Counted from the first letter of the stretch, positions 29,227-40,212 are shown. The stretch: 64,000 nucleotides of DNA from Salinicola halophyticus (GCF_003206695.1 NZ_PZJN01000006.1:442850-506849); one strand, 5' to 3'. Translations and numbers: made by a program. The notes: generated from the letters alone by a model not told the origin.

Positions 29227-31647
29227 CTACTGTCGCGTCAACCGGACCAGCCGATGCCGCAGTTCGGGGTCGAACAGGGCACGGCTGCGCCTCTGCAGGC
29301 GGATCAGGGATTCATCGTAGACGAGGTGTTCATCCTCGACGCGTAACCACGACTGCTGCTCCAGCGTATCCAGCAGTCCACTGAATAGCCGTTTGTCGAA
29401 GAATTCCGGCGCGTTGAGTCCGGACAGCAGCGTCAAACGTTCGGCAAGCTGACGGCTGTGCTCTTCCAGGCCTTCCCGAGTCAGTTCTCCACTGGGGTAG
29501 CGCAGTAACGAGGCCAGCAGCAGATAGGCGCGCTCCAGCGTGGGCTGTGCCGGTTGCCCCAGCAGTCGCAGATGTTCGCTCGATTCCAGATGCCCCGGCT
29601 GCCGACGCCAGCCGTTGTCAGTTGCCTGCAGCAGGCCTTCCTCGGTCAGCACGGCCAGAGTGTCTACCAAGCGTTGACGCGGTTCGTCGGGCGGGGCGAA
29701 GTAGAGTTCGTGGGCCAGCAACGGCCAGGCCGGCGACAGCAGCGTATCGAGATCGTCGAGAGAAAAGGCGGCATTGTTGCGAAAGGCGAACGCCACCAGC
29801 CCCAGATGCATGAATAGATGCAGCACGTTGTTGCGATACCAGGTCAGCAGCGTTGCCTGCTCCGGGCTTGCGCTGATTAATTCGCCCAGGGCCTGAGGCT
29901 GGCGGTTGACGAAGCCGAGGGTCACCGCGTGATCGATCCAGTCGACCGGCTCTCCGCTTGGCAGCTGGCAGCGTTGGCTGCCGGGCAGGTTGCGCTGCAG
30001 CCTGACCAGCAGGCCGACATGGTTGACCAGCAGATCGGATTCGATGGTGTGGTGGGGCGTCGCCAGCAGCGTTATCGCCACCAGCGAGACCGCATTGAGG
30101 CTAGCGGCGTCGTTGATCCGACGGGCCAGGGTTTGCCCGAGCCTGGGTACGGCTCGATTGAGCCACTCCGGTCGCGCCGACACGGGTTCGTCTTGCCACT
30201 CGGGTACCGTTTCATTCAGAAATTGCGCCAGCGACAGGGGCTCTCCCACGCTGACCGTGACGCGGCCATGGGGCTCGCGCAGGTGCTTCAGAATGCGCAG
30301 CAGGTCGAGAGGCGATTCTTTCTTCTTCTTGCCACCGCGCAGTTCCCGCAGGTAGCTGTTGCTCTCGAGTACTCGTTCGTAGCCGACGTAGACGGGCACG
30401 AAGGCGACGTCACGAATCGCGTCCCGCGCGAACGATCGCAGCGTCATCGCCAGCATGCCGGGGCGGGGCGACAGCATCCTTCCGGTTCGCGAGCGGCCAC
30501 CCTCGATGAAATATTCCACCGGATGACCGCGGGCAATCAGGCGGTGCAGGTACTCGTTGAAGACGGTGGCGTAGAGGCGGTTGTCCTTGAAACTGCGACG
30601 CAGGAAGAAGGCGCCGCCGCGACGCATCATTGCGCCGATCACCGGCATGTCGAGATTGCGGCCGGCGGCGATATGCGGCGGCATCAACCCTTCCCGATAG
30701 AGCACGTAGGAGAGCAGCAGATAGTCGATATGGCTGCGATGGCAGGGGACGTAGATCAGCGTACGCTCGCCGGCGATCGCCTTGACCGCGTCGAGGCCGT
30801 GGACGTCGACGCCATCGTAGAGACGATTCCACAGCCGCTTGAGCAGTTCATAGAAGAAGCGCAGCGCCGGATACGACATGTTGGAGGCGATTTCCCGGGC
30901 GTAGCGTTCCGCACGCTGACGTTCGCGCGCCGGCGTGCTGCGATTGGCCTCGACCGCTTCGAGCACGGCCTCACGCACCGGCCGGCTGTCGACCACGCCG
31001 CGCATCAGCGTGCGATGGTGGGAGATGTCCGGTCCCAGCACCCGGGCGCGAATGCGCCGAAAATGAACGCGCAGCACCCGGGCAACCTTGCGCTGATTCA
31101 GCGTAACGGCAGGGTCATCGATCAGCGGTCTCAGCCGAACCGGCGCGCCGAAGTGCGCTTCCAGATGGCGACCGTTGACAGCCACCGACAGCAGCCGGCG
31201 TAGTCTTCCGCTCCAGGCCCAGTCGTCCGCCGCCAGCATCTTCCAGAAGCCGAAGTCCTTGCCCGGCGCGCGGCTCCAGAACACGCTGACCGGCACCAGC
31301 TGCGCGTCGAGCGTGTCGTTGCGCTCGAGCGCCTCCATCAGTTGCTCCAGATGAGTCGAGTGCTGACCTCGAATCTCGCCGCGATGGCGGCGCAAGCGCG
31401 GCAGGGCAAAGCAGGCGGGCAGATCGAGCTGCCCGATCGAGTGCCGCCCATCAGCGCCGGGGAGATCGAGATCGCGACTCAGGCGTTCGACGGCAATTTC
31501 GTCGGTCAACGACGGGTGGGCGATGACGTAGAACGTCGGCAGCGTGGCGTCGAGCTCGAAGGGCTCCGGCTCGATCAGACGAAACGCCAGCCAGCGATCG
31601 AGTACGCGGCTGACGAGGCGATGCCACAGTCGTTGAGGTTCGATCAT
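29227..31647 (-). CDS. plsB: Glycerol-3-phosphate 1-O-acyltransferase
   Basis: The 806-residue membrane-bound enzyme adds the first acyl chain to glycerol-3-phosphate. The acyltransferase core carries the HX4D motif in PCHRSHIDYLLLSY (about 300-312) and EGGRSRTGR further on; length equals E. coli PlsB (807). It is divergent from a cardiolipin synthase-type gene, so two phospholipid genes share one promoter region (31648-31846). Confidence 0.96.
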   Translation of the reverse strand: MIEPQRLWHRLVSRVLDRWLAFRLIEPEPFELDATLPTFYVIAHPSLTDEIAVERLSRDLDLPGADGRHSIGQLDLPACFALPRLRRHRGEIRGQHSTHLEQLMEALERNDTLDAQLVPVSVFWSRAPGKDFGFWKMLAADDWAWSGRLRRLLSVAVNGRHLEAHFGAPVRLRPLIDDPAVTLNQRKVARVLRVHFRRIRARVLGPDISHHRTLMRGVVDSRPVREAVLEAVEANRSTPARERQRAERYAREIASNMSYPALRFFYELLKRLWNRLYDGVDVHGLDAVKAIAGERTLIYVPCHRSHIDYLLLSYVLYREGLMPPHIAAGRNLDMPVIGAMMRRGGAFFLRRSFKDNRLYATVFNEYLHRLIARGHPVEYFIEGGRSRTGRMLSPRPGMLAMTLRSFARDAIRDVAFVPVYVGYERVLESNSYLRELRGGKKKKESPLDLLRILKHLREPHGRVTVSVGEPLSLAQFLNETVPEWQDEPVSARPEWLNRAVPRLGQTLARRINDAASLNAVSLVAITLLATPHHTIESDLLVNHVGLLVRLQRNLPGSQRCQLPSGEPVDWIDHAVTLGFVNRQPQALGELISASPEQATLLTWYRNNVLHLFMHLGLVAFAFRNNAAFSLDDLDTLLSPAWPLLAHELYFAPPDEPRQRLVDTLAVLTEEGLLQATDNGWRRQPGHLESSEHLRLLGQPAQPTLERAYLLLASLLRYPSGELTREGLEEHSRQLAERLTLLSGLNAPEFFDKRLFSGLLDTLEQQSWLRVEDEHLVYDESLIRLQRRSRALFDPELRHRLVRLTRQ

Positions 31648-31846
31648 CGGCGTTGAATTCCAATCACGATCGTGGGAGCTCCATCAGTGCCAGCATCGAG
31701 GCGTCTCCCGCAAACGCCCGAGTATAGCCATATCAACGGCCGACAGCGATGGCCCCCGCAATGGCGTCCTCGGCGCCCGATCGGACAGGCTTTCCTTGGG
31801 ACCGTAAACGTGCGTCAATCGGGAGCGATCAAGGAGACGGCGGTTC

Positions 31847-32974
31847 ATGCAAGCAACATGGAAAGATGGCAACCGGTTCGAGCTGCTGCCGGAGGGCAAG
31901 CGGTTCTGGCCGGCGATGCGCGAAGCCATCGATGGTGCCCAGCGGCATCTGTGGATCGAATTCTATCTGATGGAGTCAGGCGAGCTGGCCGATCGCTTTA
32001 TCGGAGTGCTGACAGCGGCGGCCTCTCGCGGGGTCGAGGTCAAGCTGATGCTCGACGGCGTGGGCAGCATGGGGCTATCGCGCGGCGATCGCCAGCGGCT
32101 GCGAGAGGGTGGCGTCGAGTTGCGGTTCTTCAATCCGTTATCGGTGACGCGGCTCGGCGGCAATCTGATGCGTGATCACCGCAAGCTCGTGCTCGTCGAC
32201 GGTACGATGGCCTTTACCGGCGGTTTCGGTATCGTCGACGAGTTCGTCGACGCCTGGTACGAAGTGGCGGTACGCGTTCAGGGCCCCGTGGTCGAAGACT
32301 GGAGGCGACTGTTCGCCCAGGTCTGGAATTCCCCCCTAACGCGGGGTGGACGGACGAGAACGCGCCTGTCGACAGAGCTACCCGATCGACATTCGCCGCC
32401 CGAAACGGTCGCCGGCGGCATGCGCGGCAGGGCCATCTGGGGGCGGGGACATCGCTATCAGGCAATTCGGGTGTCGCTGCAGGGCCGTATCAACACGGCC
32501 GATCGCCGGCTCTGGCTATGCACGCCCTATTTCGTACCGACGTTGAGCCTGCGTCGGGCGCTGGCGCGCGCCGCGCGCCGCGGCATCGATGTACGTCTGC
32601 TGCTGGCGGGCGGTCATCACGACCATCCCGGGGTCCGCTATGCCGGGCAGCGGTTCTACAACCGGTTGCTCAAGGCCGGCGTCAAGATCTACGAGTTTCA
32701 GCCCACGTTCATCCATGCCAAGTTCAGTGTCGTCGACGACTGGGTCTCGCTGGGGTCGTGCAACTTTGATCACTGGAGTCTGCAGTGGAACCTGGAAGCC
32801 AATCAGGAGATCGACGACGCCGGCTTCGCTGCCGAGGTCGCCCAGCTGTTCGAGCGTAACTTCGCCGCCAGCCAGCGTATCGATGCCGCCAGCTGGGCGC
32901 AGCGAGCGTGGTGGCGACGCGCGCGCGAGTGGCTGTTCGGCACGCTCAATGCCTGGGTGACACGTCTCAAATAG
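31847..32974 (+). CDS. Phospholipase D-family cardiolipin synthase (ClsB-like)
   Basis: The 375-residue protein contains two HKD motifs, H111-K113-D118 (HRKLVLVD) and H290-K292-D297 (HAKFSVVDD), the hallmark of PLD-type cardiolipin synthases. It lacks the N-terminal transmembrane helices of ClsA, so it resembles ClsB. Cardiolipin content matters in osmotic adaptation. The stop codon TAG is the start of a 16-17-bp tandem array. Confidence 0.88.
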   Translation: MQATWKDGNRFELLPEGKRFWPAMREAIDGAQRHLWIEFYLMESGELADRFIGVLTAAASRGVEVKLMLDGVGSMGLSRGDRQRLREGGVELRFFNPLSVTRLGGNLMRDHRKLVLVDGTMAFTGGFGIVDEFVDAWYEVAVRVQGPVVEDWRRLFAQVWNSPLTRGGRTRTRLSTELPDRHSPPETVAGGMRGRAIWGRGHRYQAIRVSLQGRINTADRRLWLCTPYFVPTLSLRRALARAARRGIDVRLLLAGGHHDHPGVRYAGQRFYNRLLKAGVKIYEFQPTFIHAKFSVVDDWVSLGSCNFDHWSLQWNLEANQEIDDAGFAAEVAQLFERNFAASQRIDAASWAQRAWWRRAREWLFGTLNAWVTRLK

Positions 32975-33057
32975 CCCGGAATGAAAAGTGCCCGGAGTGA
33001 AAAGTGGCCCGATGTGACAAGTGGCCCGGAATGACAAGTAGCCCGGTGTGGCAAATC
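32972..33057. repeat. Five 16-17-bp repeats starting at the cls-like stop codon
   Basis: Units of the type GCCCGGAATGACAAGTA start at 32974, 32990, 33007, 33024 and 33041 with a few differences each. The first unit begins on the last base of the stop codon, and four units contain a TGA. Confidence 0.9.
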
Positions 33058-33072
33058 ACGCGATGTGATTTG
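33052..33072. terminator. Hairpin between convergent genes
   Basis: An 8-bp stem (CAAATCAC / GTGATTTG) with a GCGAT loop ends the repeat array, 30 bp from the UPF0149 stop. No T run. Confidence 0.5.
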
Positions 33073-33101
33073 TCGGCAACTCGTCCGGGGCGGGTGACGT
33101 T

Positions 33102-33827
33102 TCAGCGCGAACCGCGCTGCCGACCCGCCATGGCGTTCTTGGACTTGGGCTTGCCACTGCTTTTACCGGTTCCCTTGGTTTTACCTTTGCCCGGGTTCGC
33201 CGGGGGTTCGGCCGGGACCCGAAAATGCAGGTAGAGATCCAGAGTCAGTTCCGGGAGCTGGCCCGCCAGCGCGGTAAACTGGCTATCCTCGGCGACCATT
33301 TCCTCGATCTCCGGCTCGTCGTCGAACAGCCCCGACAATGCCATGAAGGGGAGCAGCAGGGCGGCGACATGGGTTTCGTTTTGGGAGAACCAGGCCGCTT
33401 CGTCGAGGAACACGCCCTGCATGAAGCCGGCGCACCAATCCTCGATGGCCGCGGCCATATCGCCGCTCTCGTCGAGCTCGGTGTCGAAAGGCAGCTCGAC
33501 CCAGTTTCCGCGTTCCAGAATGCTGCCGGCGTTATCCTTGAGGCTTTCCAGCAGACCCAGAATTTCGTCGCGTTCGGCGTCACTCTCGAACGGCGGCTCG
33601 TCTTCGAACAGGTCGGCGATCCAATGCTGCAGAGCGATCTCCCGCGGGGAAACCGCCAGGGCAACCAGAAAGCCGTGGGTACCGATCAGGTCAGGGGCAT
33701 CTTCACCGAGGCGCTCCGAGGCGAAGTAATCATCGAGACGCGCCAGTGCTTCGTCGGCCAACGGTGGCTGACTCTCGATCGCGTCATCGGGGCGTTCGGA
33801 CGAGAGTTCAGGCTCGAGTTCAGACAT
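33102..33827 (-). CDS. UPF0149 (YecA/YgfB-like) family protein with basic tail
   Basis: The 241-residue acidic protein has the UPF0149 helical fold: GTHGFLVALAVSP (about 49-61), then DWCAGFMQGV (about 130) and LLPFMALSGLFD. The family has no firmly established general function. The last 30 residues are strongly basic and rich in Lys, Gly and Ser, unlike the acidic body, and could bind nucleic acid. No SEC-C zinc motif is present. It is divergent from sprT. Confidence 0.8.
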   Translation of the reverse strand: MSELEPELSSERPDDAIESQPPLADEALARLDDYFASERLGEDAPDLIGTHGFLVALAVSPREIALQHWIADLFEDEPPFESDAERDEILGLLESLKDNAGSILERGNWVELPFDTELDESGDMAAAIEDWCAGFMQGVFLDEAAWFSQNETHVAALLLPFMALSGLFDDEPEIEEMVAEDSQFTALAGQLPELTLDLYLHFRVPAEPPANPGKGKTKGTGKSSGKPKSKNAMAGRQRGSR

Positions 33828-33912
33828 AGGGCTCTCCGGATGGCCAGTGGGAATCGATGGCAGACGCCAGTGGGCTGGACGCCCGATGATGGTGTCGGCA
33901 TTCTATCATCCC

Positions 33913-34488
33913 ATGACCAATCTGCGTTCTTCCCCTTTATCCCCCACGCTCGGCGAGAGCGATGCCCGGACGCTGGACGCGCTCGACGAGGTGGCCCTCG
34001 AAGGCCAGCTCAGGCAGCGAGCCGAGGCGGCCTGGCAGCTCGCGCGGGACGTGCATCCGGATTTGCCTCGCCCCGCGATCTGGTTCGACCTGCGCGGTCG
34101 TAGCGCGGGGCAGGCGCACTACCAGCGCGGCGGGCTTCGCTTCAACTGGACCCTGTTACGCGAAAATCGTCAGGCCTTCATGGACGAGATCGTGCCCCAT
34201 GAAATGGCCCATTGGCTGGTCTTTCACCTCGAGGAGGGGGCTCGAGCCCGGCCCCACGGGCGCGAATGGCAGACGGTAATGCGGCAGCTCTATGGGTTGA
34301 AACCGACCGTCACTCACCGCTTCGACATCGCTCGCGCCAGCCCCTCACCGTATCTCTACCGCTGCCGCTGCGAAGTGCTGCATCGGTTTACCGGTCGCCG
34401 TCATTCCCAGGCCATGAAGGGCTCCCGTTACCTGTGTCGTCACTGTCGGGCGACCTTGACGTTCGCCTATCGCGAAGTGGCCGAATAG
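33913..34488 (+). CDS. sprT: SprT-family zinc metalloprotease-like protein
   Basis: The 191-residue protein has a HEMAH zinc site (H96, E97, H100), a likely third ligand at H115, and a C-terminal zinc ribbon (C151, C153, C175, C178). SprT resembles the eukaryotic SPRTN domain that clears DNA-protein crosslinks; bacterial function is less clear. The start at ATG 33913 gives the family length. Confidence 0.88.
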   Translation: MTNLRSSPLSPTLGESDARTLDALDEVALEGQLRQRAEAAWQLARDVHPDLPRPAIWFDLRGRSAGQAHYQRGGLRFNWTLLRENRQAFMDEIVPHEMAHWLVFHLEEGARARPHGREWQTVMRQLYGLKPTVTHRFDIARASPSPYLYRCRCEVLHRFTGRRHSQAMKGSRYLCRHCRATLTFAYREVAE

Positions 34489-34733
34489 CGGCGCGCGTCG
34501 TCAGGCGTACAGTCGCCACCGGTGCTGTCAGATACCCATGAGCCTCACTCCAGGTTACCCGGCATCAAGCTGAGACGAAGGTCTAATAGGGTGTGGCGGG
34601 GGCCACCGTTATATGCTGACTGACTGAACGGTCGGTGGTCTATCGCCTTGAGTCGGCTAGGCTTTCACGAACCGACGAATCATCGCCGAGTGGATGGCGA
34701 CGATTGGAACACGACCCCTAGGGAGCCTGGAGC

Positions 34734-36686
<1,953 letters not shown>

Positions 36687-36793
36687 ACTCACGTTTTCAA
36701 TGGTTCGAATCGAACGCAGAGTAGAGGTTAATGTAACAACTATATGACTGGTTGATGTAAATTATCATTAGCTTCATTGCGGTCGATGGTTAT

Positions 36794-36891
36794 CGTTCGG
36801 CTATCCTGAAAGAGGCTTTCCTCCCGGTACTTTTCGTGCCGCTCCAAAGGGAGGGAAGCACGCCAGCTTTCCGGGATGGCCGAACTTTTTT
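36794..36891 (+). ncRNA. Long interrupted hairpin with T7 tail: candidate small RNA or acs terminator
   Basis: The 91-base structure has an outer stem (36794-36811 with 36866-36884, about 17 pairs with two G-U and one bulge). A middle stem pairs 36814-36824 with 36848-36858 (11 pairs, one G-U), and an inner 5-bp stem (36825-36829 / 36835-36839) has a TTTTC loop. It is followed by TTTTTTT. It lies 107 bp beyond acs in an AT-richer region. It could terminate acs, be an independent RNA, or be a miniature inverted-repeat remnant. Confidence 0.5.
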
Positions 36892-37095
36892 TGTGTTTAA
36901 CCCAACAGTTTGAGTTCTCCTGTGCGGGTTTATCCATCAATTCTTACTGGATTTACAGTCGGTTGACTTGAGGCTTGGGATTCCACGATCGCATGGGGTA
37001 ACATGCCGTTAACCATTAGTAGAAACATCTTGTCTGAATGGCGATAGTAGACCGACTTATTCGTCATCTATTCCGATAGCGCCGGAGGAGAATCA

Positions 37096-37761
37096 ATGGC
37101 TTTTGCCCAGAAATTCATCGTAGCCGATGACCACCCACTCTTCCGGGCGGCTCTCAATCAAGCGCTACGACAGGTCTCGCCTCAGGCGGAGATCGTCGAG
37201 GCCGACAGCATGGAGGCCACGGCGGAAGTAGTGACGCGCCATCCCGATGCCGACCTGATTCTGCTCGACCTTCATATGCCGGGGGCGCACGGCTTCTCCG
37301 GATTGATCCAGCTTCGCGGACAGATGCCGGATATTCCCGTGACGGTCGTGTCCGGCAGCGAAGAAGTGGATGTCGTTCGCCGCGCCATCGATTACGGCGC
37401 CTCGGGGTTCATTCCCAAGTCCGCCTCGCTCGATACCATTGCCGAGGCAATCGGCGAGGTGCTCAAGGGAGAAGTCTGGCTGCCACAGTACCTGGCCGAT
37501 GCCATGGGCGAGGGCAGCCCCGAAGACGCCCGGTTTGCGGAAGCGATCGCCTCGCTGACGCCACAGCAGTTCCGCGTGCTCAACATGTTGACGGAAGGGC
37601 TGCTCAACAAGCAGATTGCCTACGAACTCAATGTCTCGGAAGCGACCATCAAGGCCCACGTGACGGCCATCCTGCGCAAGTTGGGGGTTCATTCCCGTAC
37701 CCAGGCTGTCATTGCCGCGCAGAAACTCGAGATCGAGCCGCCCAAGGTGACCAACGACTGA
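37096..37761 (+). CDS. LuxR-family response regulator, ErdR/CrbR-like
   Basis: The 221-residue protein has a receiver domain with D11/D12, phospho-acceptor D58 (LILLDLHMPG), S86 and K108, then a GerE-type HTH (about 150-210, LLNKQIAYELNVSEATIKAHVTAILRKL). It strongly resembles Pseudomonas ErdR/CrbR, which activate acs under a hybrid sensor kinase. Proximity to acs supports this; no kinase gene is nearby. GGAGGAG lies before the start. Confidence 0.85.
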   Translation: MAFAQKFIVADDHPLFRAALNQALRQVSPQAEIVEADSMEATAEVVTRHPDADLILLDLHMPGAHGFSGLIQLRGQMPDIPVTVVSGSEEVDVVRRAIDYGASGFIPKSASLDTIAEAIGEVLKGEVWLPQYLADAMGEGSPEDARFAEAIASLTPQQFRVLNMLTEGLLNKQIAYELNVSEATIKAHVTAILRKLGVHSRTQAVIAAQKLEIEPPKVTND

Positions 37762-37804
37762 CCGTTTCGAGAACCTGTAGTTAGAGAGTCCGGTTGGAGC
37801 CCAG

Positions 37805-37860
37805 GGGCTAAAGTCTCAAGCTTGAAGTACTGAGCTTGGAGTTCTGAGTTTAGAGTCCTG
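37805..37860. repeat. Degenerate 7-bp repeats downstream of the response regulator
   Basis: Successive heptamers such as AAGCTTG, AAGTACT, GAGCTTG, GAGTTCT, GAGTTTA and GAGTCCT form an eroded array with 7/14-bp periodicity, between the stop codon and the terminator. Confidence 0.65.
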
Positions 37861-37867
37861 ATACCGG

Positions 37868-37901
37868 GAGCCGCCGTTTTCCATCGTGGAAACGGCGGCT
37901 C
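37868..37901 (+). terminator. Terminator of the response-regulator gene
   Basis: A stem of about 14 bp (GAGCCGCCGTTTTCC with GGAAACGGCGGCTC, one bulged T) and a short ATCGT loop, 107 bp after the stop, followed by TTGCG. Confidence 0.75.
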
Positions 37902-37922
37902 TTGCGTTGGTACGTCACCATC

Positions 37923-38576
37923 TCAATCCGCCGTGGTGACGACTTTGGCCCGACTGAGCCGGCGCGCCATCAGCAGCAGTTCGAGACTGGCGAACAGCAA
38001 CAGGCTATAGCCGGTCAGCTCGGTGATTTCCTCTGCCGCATCCTTGATGATCCGCAAGTAATGCTCCCCCATCAGTGCATGCCACAGCTCGCTGCGTCCA
38101 TAGAGGCGGGAACACACGTAGGTGACGAGAAAGCCGGCTGCGAAGAGTCCGAATCCCAGGCTATTGGCCATCTGGGTGAACTCTTCCAGAAATTGGCGGC
38201 GGCCGCGAATCACGACGGCGAGAGTCGGCAGCGCGATCAGGGTGACCAGACATTCCCACGCGCCATCGAAAACGTAGCTATCCAGCCAGAGATCGTTCTC
38301 GCGCACCAATGACATCGCGAAGAAGGCGCTCAATAACAGGCTCAAGGTGCGCAGTACCTTGAAATGCTGACGAATGATCAGCATTGAGGTCGTGCAGAGG
38401 AGCAGCAGCACGGATTGGGTGATTTCGGTCAACGACGTTTCACTGAAATTGGGGGCGCCAATGTGTCTGACGTCCACCGTCAGCACCATCTGCATGAGAG
38501 CTGCCAGGAACAGGATATACACGACGGCCCGGAAGGAAACCGCACGAAAGGTCAGAGGAAAAAAAGTAGGAGGCAT
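37923..38576 (-). CDS. Hypothetical integral membrane protein
   Basis: The 217-residue product has about six hydrophobic segments (roughly 15-35, 50-67, 78-96, 106-125, 141-160 and 186-206) and no soluble domain. I recognise no family. The layout of short loops and a central conserved-looking ENDLWLDSY segment after the third helix gives no functional clue. It is convergent with the ErdR-like gene and sits alone. The ribosome-binding site before ATG 38576 is weak, so the start is uncertain. Confidence 0.7.
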   Translation of the reverse strand: MPPTFFPLTFRAVSFRAVVYILFLAALMQMVLTVDVRHIGAPNFSETSLTEITQSVLLLLCTTSMLIIRQHFKVLRTLSLLLSAFFAMSLVRENDLWLDSYVFDGAWECLVTLIALPTLAVVIRGRRQFLEEFTQMANSLGFGLFAAGFLVTYVCSRLYGRSELWHALMGEHYLRIIKDAAEEITELTGYSLLLFASLELLLMARRLSRAKVVTTAD

Positions 38577-38667
38577 GATCGGATCCGGCCAGCAATTAAT
38601 AGCTGGCTAAGATTATCAGCCTTAAGTTCCTTAAGAAACGCTGTTTCGATTGTTTTTTAAGATAGCC

Positions 38668-39132
38668 TTAATTTTCTGGCGCTATTCCCGCCCGGAGTTT
38701 GGCCGTCTCGATGCCGACGATCGCGGCGCGCTCATCGTTGGCGGAGCTGTCGCCGCTGACGCCCACCGCGCCGATAACCTGCTCCCGTTCGTCCAGGATC
38801 AGTATGCCGCCGGCGACAGGGATGAATTCTCCCTCGGCAGCCGAGGCGACTGCCGAGAGGAAGGCGGGGCGGTCGTGGTTGCGTTCACCCACCGTTCCGC
38901 TGGAGACGCCATATCCCAGGGCGGCCTTGGCCTTGCCGTGCGAGACGGCTGAACGCAGGGCCGCGCAGCCGTCTGCCCGGTCACTGCTGATCGGGCATCC
39001 GCTGATGTCCATGACGGTGACGGCGAGGGGGTTCAGTTCGTGCTCGTCAGCATGAGCCAGTGCCGAATCGATGATGGTACGAGCTTGTTTCAGCGATAGT
39101 GTCCGGTAAGTCAGGTAGACATTACGAGTCAT
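38668..39132 (-). CDS. GlcG/HbpS-family (DUF336) protein
   Basis: The 154-residue protein belongs to the GlcG/HbpS family: an N-terminal LSLKQARTIIDSALAHADE helix, then MDISGCPISSDRADG and the C-terminal GAVGVSG motif. Family members bind heme or accompany glycolate and other catabolic operons; no enzymatic role is firmly known. ATG 39132 has AAGGA upstream. It is divergent from the GntR gene, and its promoter carries a 14-mer that recurs exactly in the operator of the TRAP genes. Confidence 0.85.
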   Translation of the reverse strand: MTRNVYLTYRTLSLKQARTIIDSALAHADEHELNPLAVTVMDISGCPISSDRADGCAALRSAVSHGKAKAALGYGVSSGTVGERNHDRPAFLSAVASAAEGEFIPVAGGILILDEREQVIGAVGVSGDSSANDERAAIVGIETAKLRAGIAPEN

Positions 39133-39158
39133 GGCGGTGTTCCTTGAGCTATTTTTGT

Positions 39159-39172
39159 ATTCATAATTCATT
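39159..39172. promoter_or_regulatory. Putative GntR operator in the glcG/gntR intergenic region
   Basis: The sequence ATTCATAATTCATT (direct repeat of ATTCAT) lies 27-40 bp before the glcG-like start and 64 bp before gntR. The same 14 bases occur at 40326-40339 inside a perfect palindrome. Confidence 0.6.
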
Positions 39173-39235
39173 TTGGGTGGCGCTATCCATGCGCCATTGG
39201 GAGAATGGAAACATCGAAACAGTTATGAGTGCCCA

Positions 39236-39910
39236 ATGATCAAGATTCAGCAGAACACTCTCTATGGTGAAGCGGCTGCCCGCATCCGAGACATGATCAA
39301 CGAGGGCAGTCTGCTCCCCGGCGTCCGAATTCCGGAAAAGCAGCTGTGCGAGCAGTTCGGGATTTCCCGGACGCCGCTGCGGGAAGCGCTCAAGGTATTG
39401 GCATTCGAGGGAATGGTCGAACTCCTGCCAAACCGCGGTGCACGCGTCATGCGCTTGACGCGCCAGATGCTGGAGGAAACCTACAATGTGATGGGCGCGC
39501 TGGAAGGCCTTTCCGGCGAGTTGGCATGCCGCCATGTCACCGAACAGGAGGTTGCCGACATTCAGGCGCTCCACTATCAGATGATGGCGCATTACAAACG
39601 CGGAGAGATTCGGCCCTACTTCGAGCTCAACCAGCGTATTCACGATGCGATCATGCTCGCCGCCCGCAACGATACGCTGCGGGAAACGTATAGCAGTCTG
39701 AACTACCGCATTCAGCGGGTCCGCTACTCCACCCACATGATCGACGAATACTGGGATCAGGCCGTCGCCGATCATGAAGCGATGATCGAGTGCCTGCTGG
39801 CTCGCGATGGTGAACGCCTGGGCGCCATACTTCGCGAGCACTTGCGACACAAGCTCGTCGTCGCCGCCGCGAGCGGTGTGATCGACGAAGACCAGCCTAC
39901 CGCCGTCTAA
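39236..39910 (+). CDS. GntR-family regulator (FCD/FadR subfamily)
   Basis: The 224-residue regulator has an N-terminal winged helix (about 8-72, ISRTPLREALKVLAFEGMVEL) and an all-helical FCD effector domain with metal-ligand-like residues (QRIHDAIMLAARN and DHEAMIECLLARD). Such proteins repress carboxylate catabolism until the substrate binds. ATG 39236 is chosen from the conserved N terminus. It probably controls the divergent glcG-like gene and the TRAP/crotonase/CoA-transferase operon, based on the shared operator. Confidence 0.88.
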   Translation: MIKIQQNTLYGEAAARIRDMINEGSLLPGVRIPEKQLCEQFGISRTPLREALKVLAFEGMVELLPNRGARVMRLTRQMLEETYNVMGALEGLSGELACRHVTEQEVADIQALHYQMMAHYKRGEIRPYFELNQRIHDAIMLAARNDTLRETYSSLNYRIQRVRYSTHMIDEYWDQAVADHEAMIECLLARDGERLGAILREHLRHKLVVAAASGVIDEDQPTAV

Positions 39911-40009
39911 CCCCATCGGCCGGTCTCTCGCGGGTTCGCCGGCCTCCGTCGGCCGCCCGCGCCTTTCTCTAAGCCAGCCACTGGCTCTTCGTTGTCTCAG
40001 CCCGCTTGC

Positions 40010-40072
40010 CTGTATCAACCCCGGCATAGTCTGTATCAGCCCCGGCATCGCCTGTATCGCCTCTGGTATCGC
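40010..40072. repeat. Three 21-bp tandem repeats downstream of gntR
   Basis: Units at 40010, 40031 and 40052 follow CTGTATCA(A/G)CCCCGGCATNG with increasing divergence. They start 100 bp after the gntR stop. A GGCCGG...CCGGCC hairpin (39918-39944) precedes them. Confidence 0.9.
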
Positions 40073-40200
40073 TCCTTCCTTGCGAGGACACCACTCGGCG
40101 TGACCGACCGTTTTGGCCTTCCCGATCCGCTATCGATCTGAAGTTGGCCGGAGCTTGCGCCGGTAGAGCGGCTGCACGTTGCAAAAGGCGCAAAATTTAA

Positions 40201-40212
40201 AATGAATTCATT
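40201..40212. promoter_or_regulatory. Secondary GntR-like half palindrome
   Basis: AATGAATTCATT is a perfect 12-bp palindrome sharing the TGAATTCA core with the main operator 115 bp downstream. It could allow looping or cooperative binding. Confidence 0.4.

Noticed and set aside
36740-36940. Short reverse-strand frame downstream of acs
   Set aside because: It covers the hairpin structure, has no ribosome-binding site and no recognisable product.
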